NCBI GenBank assembly: GCA_963691705.1
Contig: OY829537.1
Location: 77,335,352 to 77,399,351, forward strand
DNA length: 64,000 bases
Source: Viola odorata
Taxonomy: Eukaryota; Streptophyta; Magnoliopsida; Malpighiales; Violaceae
Direction of reading: 5' to 3'
Shown here: positions 57,727 through 64,000 of the stretch, piece after piece
Position numbering within the stretch: the stretch's first letter is position 1
Layout: each line of letters begins with the position of its first letter
Notes under the pieces: generated by a model
Told to the model about the DNA's origin: nothing
The model's database searches: none
What the model saw: the letters and a program-made list of their open reading frames with translations, nothing else
Position numbers and translations under genes: made by a program

Positions 57727-58350
57727 GAGAATCACTAGTAATGGGAACCTAACCTTACTTTAGATTGCATCTACTGACCAAGGTTTAAAGGGTAATAACA
57801 AGTTACTAATACGTGGTTAGGAAAATCACTATTTGAAATAAAGTCCCGTCCAGAATGGATTAGTGCTGACAGTTACGATTGAGAAGGATGAGTTATACTC
57901 TTAATGAAGTTCAAAACAAATCAGGTGATATGTCTTGGTAACGGGGACATTAATGGAACTTCACCTATATGAACATAAAAGTGGTGCCGCTTTAACATAA
58001 GTTTGGGTTTACTTATGTAAATGTTCATGAAACTGGGACGAAAGCACATGGCCATAGCAGTGCTAAAAAGTGTGTGAATTTCTCGAAAATTTAGATACCT
58101 CTATGTGTGGCTTGTCTCTGGTCTTAGGACAAAGAATTTTGGTTTAAGCTTAGGCCACCTTTAATTCTCTTAAGACTTTGAGATAAGTTCACTAAGGGAT
58201 GGTTTAAGTCGAAAGATACCTTCTTTTATACATAGTGATATCAAAAGTGATCTAGTTTGCGGTGACATTACAACCTAGTGGGGGAATGTTATATATATAC
58301 ATATAAATCAGTAGGTTGTAATGTGAAACTATTACAACCTAGTGGGGGAT
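57727..58350 (+). other. Copia E 3' untranslated region with duplicated polypurine tract and palindrome
   Basis: Non-coding. ATTACAACCTAGTGGGGGA occurs twice (58268 and 58331). The second copy adjoins the LTR (58351) and is the functional polypurine tract. Between them, AGGTTGTAATGT (58313-58324) is the exact complement of ACATTACAACCT (58265-58276), so the segment can form a 12-bp stem around a TA-rich loop. Confidence 0.85.
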
Positions 58351-58859
58351 TGATGGATTTATAGTATATTATACAAGTGTTTGTGTGTTGTAATGGGTAT
58401 TAGAAACGCGCCAACGGTAATATCTCTTCCAATAACCATTTCTTTTCGTTTGAACCGAAGAGTTCCAACAGCCATTTCCTTTCTTTGGAATGGATGCAAC
58501 AGTTGGAATGAACACAATGGTTGGAATAGACACAACGGTTGGAACGGACACAACGGTTGGAACATACACAACATTTGGAAGGGACGCAACGGTTTTAACC
58601 GAAGAGTTATAACTCTTCTTTTCAGACATTTTTGTAATCTATATATAGAACGCAAAATTAGTAAATTGATTCATTCGAATCATTCGAGAAATTCAGAATT
58701 CTTCAGAATTGCTATCTGCAGAATTCATTCGTTTTGTTATATCCTGGGAGGCAATTTGCTGGGAGCCTATTAGCAAACTCGATACGAGTGGGGGCAAATA
58801 TTGTTTTAAGGAAAGCGATATTTCTCGTGACTCAAAACTAGATTATTATTCTTTCCATT
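58351..58859 (+). repeat. Copia E 3' LTR, truncated by element D
   Basis: It begins TGATGGATTTATAG as in the 5' LTR and has six 18-bp minisatellite units (58487-58594) and TATATATA (58640-58647). It stops at CCATT (58855-58859), the presumed target-site duplication of D; by comparison with the 5' LTR about 19 bp should follow on the far side of D, outside the window. Confidence 0.92.
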
Positions 58860-59391
58860 TGATAAGATTCAATGTCAATCTTATGAGATTCTGCGTCGTG
58901 TGCGATCGGAATGGTGGTGAATGGCGGCGAGTGTACCTGCAAGGCGCCGGAGGGGGAGCTCCGGCGTAGATACTCCGATGCTTAAGTTAGTTCGGGTTTC
59001 AAGAGTAGTAGAGGTTTCTCTAGGTGAGCTTGACCTTACCCTGATTGTGAAAAATGGTGGGGTATTTATAGATCTGGACAGCGATACCTGGCGATATCAA
59101 AGAGGGCGCCGTTTGATGATGACGTCACAGGCGATATCAGTGGATGACGTCATGGGCGATGTCTGATGGGGCTGCCGGAAGCGATAACCTTGTGGGTCCC
59201 TAGGATGGGATGACGCCGTGCGTATAGAATTGCGTGAGTCCCCCCCCCCCCCCGCGCTGAAGTCGACCATCCTAGGAATCCTTCGCTGATCCTTAGGTGA
59301 TACAGGGATATCCTTATGGAGCTCAGAGGGATCCGTTCCGATAAGAACCGTTTGTGCAGTAGGACCGTTAGGACTATCTCGATTGTTATCA
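58860..59391 (-). repeat. Tat D 3' LTR (532 bp)
   Basis: Plus-strand ends are TGATAAG and TTATCA. Minus-strand features are TATAAATA at 59063-59070, TGACGTCA at 59120-59127 and 59145-59152, and a 14-base G-run at 59240-59253. The order G-run, bZIP boxes, TATA matches element C. Short open frames here are not genes. Confidence 0.9.
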
Positions 59392-60293
59392 TAAGCCCAA
59401 CTGAAAACGAGCCTGAGTGTTTACCAAGGGTTGTCCATGTCTGTCATCTTGAATGAAGGTTTTTGTCGCGAGGTGATAAGTTCGCAGGGTCTCCAAGCTT
59501 CTTGGATTATTCAACGTCGATAAGACTCAAGTGATGAGCTGGAGATTGAGCCTGAGGATACTGAGCAAGCTGACTCCGACTTTCGTTCTTATCTAAAGAT
59601 TCGTCCCGAAGGGATGCCCCTATCATCCTTGCAGTTGCGAGGTCATTACTCTCCGCCTGGCGGTATTACTCTGATTGGCCCCTCAGGGGGGGCTTAAGAA
59701 GCCTCAGCTTATTCGAGTTGTGAAAGAGCTGTTGTCGGGTCACCGATAATATTGTCCAGGATATTCGACCAAGTCATACCGGGGACTGGCACATATTCCA
59801 GGTCCATTGTCCTTCCAAGTGTTCTGCAAACATAGGAAGGAGATATATTCGTATATAAAGGTTAGTAAACTTTTGTACTTACAGAGGTTTGAGGTCAATA
59901 CGAGCCCAATCTTTCTTTTACGCTCAAGGAAACAGCGGTATCAACGCGGCTTTACGCCATCAGCTGCCTATGATTAGCGCGGCTTTATACCACCAGATGC
60001 CTGCGATGCCAGCGCAGTTTTACCTCATCTAGGGCTACCCGCGACATCAACGCGGCCTTACACTGTGGATACCGGTAGCCATATGGCCTTTACGTGATGG
60101 CCACCCGTGATATCGTGTCTTTCGGCATTTTTCTAGACCTTGTCTCACATTCCTGCCGATATCTGTATTGCGGACAGTATACGAACATTGCCCTTTCCTT
60201 CCGCTTTGGGCTCATCAGCCCTTGTGGTTATCGGGTCGGCTCGTCTTTTGAGGACCCCATTGTCCTTTCCTCCGAAACCTCCCTCTTGGAGCC
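59392..60293. other. Tat D region between LTR and alpha
   Basis: It starts with the presumed polypurine region (minus strand CAGTTGGGCTTA). The middle is unique and non-coding. A short tandem repeat lies at 59944-60085. The right end presumably holds the promoter of alpha. Confidence 0.5.
59944..60085 (+). repeat. Four degenerate 32-38 bp repeats in Tat D
   Basis: Blocks beginning ACGCGGCTTTAC, GCGCGGCTTTATAC, GCGCAGTTTTAC and ACGCGGCCTTACAC (about 59944, 59976, 60012, 60049), each followed by a word of the TGCCTxTGA / TACCCGCGA type. Confidence 0.65.
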
Positions 60294-60300
60294 TATAAAT
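60294..60300 (+). promoter_or_regulatory. TATA box of antisense gene alpha (D)
   Basis: TATAAAT in GAGCCTATAAATCAAGG, 56 bp before the alpha ATG. Confidence 0.65.
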
Positions 60301-60349
60301 CAAGGAGTTTTTTCCACCCACGTTCTCCTCATCTTTTCCAACACGCATC

Positions 60350-60727
60350 ATGGATCATCTGACTAAGAATTTCCTCCTTTCCAAGGGCCATTCTCTCAAG
60401 AACCTTAATGATGGTGACGTCGGATTCCTGGAGAACATGCTGGTCAAGACTTCTGAGGACATCCTGGAGTTACAAGGGATGCTGACGCCGCTTCACTCTA
60501 GGCTGGGGGCCACCTCACTGGAGGATTTCAGTCCTTTGGAGAGCGTATCGAAACTGTCTGCCTCCATCGTTCAGATCCAAGTGGTGATCGCCATGCTGCA
60601 GCAGCGCAAAGATATGCTGGGGTGCTGCCTGAAGGGAATGAGAGCCACTTCCCATGATCTGCTCCTGGTCATGGATTCCTTGAGGGACCTTACCGAAGTG
60701 CCTGAGGACGCTGGCTCTGATGCCTGA
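60350..60727 (+). CDS. Antisense gene alpha of Tat D (small helical protein, 125 aa)
   Basis: Open from ATG 60350 to TGA 60725-60727, with no defect. It reads MDHLTKNFLLSKGHSLKNL, VKTSEDILELQGMLTPLH, LEDFSPLESVSKLSASI and QQRKDMLGCCLKGM, and ends acidic (EVPEDAGSDA). The helical pattern and Cys-Cys are shared with alpha of element C. With its TATA box at 60294 and AATAAA at 60800 it looks like a compact complete gene. It would be transcribed opposite to gag-pol. No known family was recognised; it could be a regulator or structural protein of the element, but this is not shown. Confidence 0.72.
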   Translation: MDHLTKNFLLSKGHSLKNLNDGDVGFLENMLVKTSEDILELQGMLTPLHSRLGATSLEDFSPLESVSKLSASIVQIQVVIAMLQQRKDMLGCCLKGMRATSHDLLLVMDSLRDLTEVPEDAGSDA

Positions 60728-60799
60728 TAGCGGTGGCTCCCTTTGTACCCTTTTCTTTTCCCTCTTGTTCATGTACCTTCCGGCCATTAGGCCATAATG

Positions 60800-60805
60800 A
60801 ATAAA
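60800..60805 (+). terminator. Poly(A) signal of antisense gene alpha (D)
   Basis: AATAAA 73 bp after the stop codon of alpha. Confidence 0.5.
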
Positions 60806-61131
60806 CAGTTCTTATCATGTCGTCTTGCGACTGTTCTTCTTCTTCTTCTTTATTGCTCTCTTTGTCATTTTCCAATGAAGATATTCTCAGCCCAACTGAA
60901 AACGGTTCAACCACTGGGTTCTTATTATTTGGCTACTCTGCATTAAATCCAAGCCGCTGTTGCCCTGGCAAATGATTGGGCAAATTTGCGGTTTTCCTCG
61001 ATCAGGGGAAAATCTCAACAGGCGTGACTGCAAATCCACTTTTGTACTTCAGGATGTACAAGAGTCTTTTCTCAAGAGTCGGGTTGGAAGATTAAAGATC
61101 CTTTTTCCCCCATTTTCTGGCTATTTAAAAG
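60806..61131. other. Tat D spacer between alpha and beta
   Basis: Non-coding. It contains AGCCCAACTGAAAACG at 60889-60904, an exact repeat of the sequence beside the LTR at 59394-59409. Confidence 0.5.
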
Positions 61132-61139
61132 GGGATCTT
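61132..61139 (+). promoter_or_regulatory. TATA-like box of antisense gene beta/gamma (D)
   Basis: TATTTAAA in GGCTATTTAAAAGGGG, 66 bp before the beta ATG. Confidence 0.5.
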
Positions 61140-61197
61140 CCTTCCTTCATTATCATTTATCTTCTCGTCGTTTTTCTTTCCAACTAGCGTTAATCTC

Positions 61198-61350
61198 ATG
61201 GCCGATTCTCATTTCTTAGATACGTTTGCACGGGATTCTCCACCATTTCTTAGATTTTTCTGCAATTGCTCGCCGGTGCCGACGGCTGATTTCACTGGTT
61301 CTCTGCTCCAGGTATTTTGTTCTTCGATCGCCGTAATTTTACTTTTCTAG
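61198..61350 (+). pseudogene. Antisense gene beta of Tat D (shortened)
   Basis: A 50-codon frame from ATG 61198 to TAG 61348. Its first 16 residues (MADSHFLDTFARDSPP) match beta of element C, 12 of 16 identical; after that the similarity is lost and the basic and acidic parts are absent. It ends seven bases before the gamma ATG, so here it may function only as an upstream frame in the gamma leader. It is too short to be sure it is expressed. Confidence 0.45.
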
Positions 61351-61356
61351 TCCATT

Positions 61357-63708
61357 ATGTCTTATACTACATCCTCTGCAACCACCGAGAATCCCTTAGA
61401 TCCCGAGGTTAGGAAAGCTCGTAGTATCTTTGATTGTAATGAAGTTTTGCGGGCTGAGTTAGAGGAACATGGTATCACTTTTCCTACGGGATATCGCCCC
61501 TTTATCTCTCTGAAGGATACCCGGCTTATGGATGCCATGTGGGGGACGTTTCGGCTGGTTTATTTTAAGATGTTTACCTACGGGTTTCGTCTTCCACTTC
61601 ATACTTCTCTGATGAAGCTGCTCAATCATCATGATCTTAATCCCGTTCAAATAACTCCCCCTTCCTGGTGTGGGCTTTACGCCTTTCTTCGTTCGTGTGA
61701 GATAAAGCGTATTTTCGCTCCATCGCTCGATCTGTTTCATACATTTTTTATCTTAAGGTGCCGCGGCTGTTTGATAGATATTACCCCTAGATGGGATGAG
61801 GATGTCATTCGGTTCTTCTAGCGGAACTTTCAAGGCTTCGAAGAGAACGTGGCCAACTGGAAAAATGGCTTCTTCACCCTTCGCTTACCCTCTCGGTACT
61901 GGCGCGGTGGGTTCAACCGAGTGATCACTGGTGCCGCTTGGCAAAAACCAAATGTGTTGTCCAGTATGGATGTATCTAATGTTAACGCTCTAATAGAGAT
62001 AGAAGGGTCTTTCCGTATTCGAGAATTTTCTCGGTTCAGGCCTCTGTCAAAGTGTGCCGTTGGTGAGTTTTTTCTTTTATCGCCTTATCACCCTGACTTT
62101 CTTGTTATATTTAAAACATTTTATCGGCAGGTAACGCTGAGGGACGCTCCTTTGGAGAAAATGACGCACTTTGAACGTAGTGCCGCTTCAGACGTTACCT
62201 CCTTCTCCTCCCCGGAAGGCTTCAGTCGGCCGCCTATTCCGCCGTGAGGAAGGAGAAACAAGACTGTCGTGACACGCAGCACCTCCACCCGATCTTCTCG
62301 TTTTTTGGAGAATTGGCTGCCGCCTCGCGGTAAGGGAGCGGACCCGAATAACCCTGTGGTTGAAGAGGTCGACAGCGATAGCGGAAGCATGGATGCCGGT
62401 CCTGAGCTGCGTCATGCTACTCTTGCCTAGCGGAGGAGGCTTAGGTCAAGAAAAAATGGTCCTGCGGCGGAGTCAGCCGAGGATGATAGCGACGAGATCG
62501 CTGCCGAAACCGAGCGTCTCGTGAAGAGAGTTCGTAAAGAGAAGTTTGACCTACCGATTCCTTCCGCGGAGGAAGTCAATGGAGTTCCTACCGAGGAGGT
62601 TAACGCTCCGACCGTTACGGGTCCTTTGCCAACGACGGAAGTTACCGAGGTGTCCTCTGTCATTCCTCCCAAAGTTCATGAGGCTTCAGCAGCGATGGGG
62701 CCATCTCTGGCGTCTGGCGGTCCTATTTCTCCAATTCGCTCCTTTATTCCGAATGTGAGTTTACCAGTTCCAAATCCGATTGCTCCTCCTACCCATCCCC
62801 CGCAGAAGCCTGAGTTTTTGTATCTTTCTTCGATTTCGGGCGTTGGTAATTCCGTGAAAAATTGTTGTCCCCCTTATATCGCCAATCTGTCCCCTCAAGG
62901 CTTTCAAGGCCCTGCCACATATCAGTTGAACTTGTCTTCCCTTGGCACCGACGGTCTTCGTGCTTTAGGGATATCGGATCCATCCTCAAGAGAAGAGCCA
63001 GTGGGCCTGATAGTGGAACAAATGTTCGCTTCTTCAAAAGACAAGGAAGAGTTCTTGCGGCATTCTCCTGACGTACGGCATTCGCGTCTTCTGACCGACA
63101 TGTTGGCCTGCTTTCGTGAGCTGAATTACTTTTTCGATGATCAGCGGGATAAGGTTCCCCCTTCTTTTGATTTAATAGGGGAACTGGATACCGCCTTGAT
63201 GAAGGTGACGGAGCTATCGCAGCTTCAAGAGCGAACCCGGGTGGAATTGGACGACTGTCGTGCTGAGCTTGCTCGAGAAAAATCAAAGGGGAAGGCTAAG
63301 ATAAACCTTCTAGAGGCGGAATTGGTGGTGGCTGATAGGAAGAATGTCTTCCTTCGTGAAGAGATAGCGTCTCGCGATGCAGATTTGGCCAAAGTACCCT
63401 CGAAGATAGACAAGACCATGGATATCTGCCTCTCCGAGTTTATGAATCTCTATCGCCAGGGAACCATTAACCCGTCAGTGTTGGCCGATAACGCTTCCAA
63501 GAGATTGAAAGATTTGAGGGAAAGTGAGGGAAATCTTTCTTCTTCTGTGGGAGGACGAAGGGATGATGACCGCGATGCTTTTTTTCAGACAAAAGAAAAC
63601 AATATTTATTCTTTTCGTTTTCTTTTACCATCCTTTTTTCCCATATTTTCTTTCAGCCGTCTCATTTTCTCCCCACTATCCAGGGCTCTTCGAAGTGCTT
63701 TTCTCTGA
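61357..63708 (+). pseudogene. Antisense gene gamma of Tat D (Transposase_28-like plus coiled coil)
   Basis: Exon 1 from ATG 61357 to 62062 reads GITFPTGYRPFI, LVYFKMFTYGFRLPL, LNPVQITPPSWCGLYAFL and ITPRWDED, with one TAG at 61819-61821 (fits TGG). A GTGAGT donor at 62063 and a TCGGCAG acceptor ending at 62130 define a 68-nt intron at the same place and phase 1 as in element C. The downstream frame, however, is one base out of phase, and has TGA near 62245 and TAG near 62428. It continues with RFLENWLPP, SPIRSFIPN, YIANLSPQG, YQLNLSSLGTDGLRALGI and a coiled coil (ELSQLQERTRVELDDC, NLLEAELVVADRKN). It is homologous to gamma of C across its length. Confidence 0.72.
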
Positions 63709-63764
63709 AGGTATTTTCTTTCTCCTCCATCGTCTTCTTCGTCTTTTAGCTTTTTAATTCTGCC

Positions 63765-64000
63765 ATGGCTAAGACTCGCCGTTCTGAGTCGAAATCTGCC
63801 GATGAAAAAATGATGGATATTACGGCTAGTGTTATCACCTCTGAGGCCGCTCTTCGTGAGCATTTGGCCGCCCATAATGCTATCATCCCTGATGATTATA
63901 AGGCCAGTGTTGCCCCCGAGTCTCTACGTTTGAACAGCGTTTTGGCGGGCACTCGTAGGGTCATGTATGTGCAGATGTTCCGTTATGGTTTTCGCCTTCC
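63765..64000 (+). CDS. Antisense gene delta of Tat D (partial, runs off the window)
   Basis: The frame from ATG 63765 is open to the window edge (78 codons). MAKTRRSESKSAD is followed by ESLRLNSVLAGTRRVMYVQMF and RYGFRLP, matching delta of element C (SLRLNSELPGNRKVLY, HYGFRLP). The rest, including the expected introns, is outside the window. Pol of D should follow further to the right on the minus strand. Confidence 0.7.
   Translation, partial: MAKTRRSESKSADEKMMDITASVITSEAALREHLAAHNAIIPDDYKASVAPESLRLNSVLAGTRRVMYVQMFRYGFRL

Larger units (their letters stand above)
11964..58859 (+). mobile_element. Ty1/copia LTR retrotransposon E, split by Tat element C and cut by Tat element D
   Basis: The 5' LTR starts TGATGGATTTATAG at 11964 and the 3' LTR starts with the same bases at 58351 after a polypurine tract. 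The internal region encodes gag, protease, integrase, reverse transcriptase and RNase H in copia order (integrase before reverse transcriptase). The reverse transcriptase is interrupted at 15463 by element C and resumes exactly at 56695 after a CTATC duplication. Without C the element is about 5.7 kb. Its 3' LTR is interrupted at 58859 by element D. It is dead: two nonsense codons, one frameshift and the 41-kb insertion. Confidence 0.95.
58860..64000 (-). mobile_element. Tat-lineage Ty3/gypsy retrotransposon D (minus strand, runs off the window)
   Basis: The LTR at 58860-59391 has the same terminal sequences as element C when read on the minus strand (TGATAAC...CTTATCA). It is D's 3' LTR, so gag-pol lies to the right of the window and the antisense genes appear on the plus strand: alpha 60350, beta 61198, gamma 61357, delta 63765. 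The order matches C exactly. Outside the termini and promoter boxes the LTR of D is only weakly similar to that of C, so they are distinct subfamilies. Confidence 0.9.

Noticed and set aside
61310..61349. Possible 39-nt intron between beta and gamma in Tat D (CAG-GTATTT...TTCTAG)
   Set aside because: Too short for a plant intron and with no equivalent in element C.

Overview
The window is nuclear DNA of a flowering plant, probably a eudicot, although the species cannot be fixed from sequence alone. One intron-bearing host gene is present: a FYVE + SYLF protein, exons between 4571 and 8665. The rest is almost entirely transposable elements. The plant assignment rests on the FYVE-SYLF architecture, on Ty3/gypsy elements of the plant-specific Athila and Tat lineages, on a Ty1/copia element, and on an L1 LINE with a C-terminal RNase H.

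Layout. 1-4063: a decayed, 5'-truncated L1 LINE ending in an A-run. 4571-8665: the FYVE-SYLF gene in five exons. 8723-11963: AT-rich intergenic DNA with a decayed DNA transposon and, inside it, a 748-bp PIF/Harbinger-like element. From 11964 on there is a nest of LTR retrotransposons. A copia element (E, 11964-58859, about 5.7 kb of its own) is split at its reverse transcriptase by a Tat-lineage gypsy element (C, 15464-56694, about 15.5 kb of its own; site duplication CTATC). C is itself broken by two minus-strand Athila elements: A (15516-28661, duplication GTGAC, inside C's 5' LTR) and B (42690-55299, duplication GCAGG, inside C's 3' region). A second Tat element (D, minus strand) begins at 58860 inside the 3' LTR of E and runs off the right edge. 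Hand-counted LTR differences (A about 1.4%, B about 2.7%, C about 5%) agree with the nesting order.

The most interesting content is the 3' third of the two Tat elements. Downstream of pol, and opposite to gag-pol, each carries the same ordered set of four non-retroviral reading frames, called here alpha, beta, gamma and delta. Gamma and delta resemble each other (a domain like the putative gypsy-type family Transposase_28, then a Pro/Ser-rich region, then a coiled coil). Both contain a short canonical intron at the same position and phase. Alpha and beta have a TATA box 50-90 bp before the ATG, and alpha has a poly(A) signal after its stop. Additional antisense ORFs are known from Tat elements in general; a four-gene, separately promoted and spliced antisense cluster is the candidate unusual system.

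Other signals: a 13-copy minisatellite that starts inside the last pol codons of C and carries a hairpin in nearly every unit; tandem bZIP-type sites upstream of the TATA box in both Tat LTRs; a MYB-core minisatellite in the copia LTR; long poly(G) tracts in every gypsy LTR; and a 14-bp inverted repeat where the copia primer-binding site should be. All retrotransposon gag-pol genes are interrupted, mostly by changes expected from C-to-T decay of methylated DNA.
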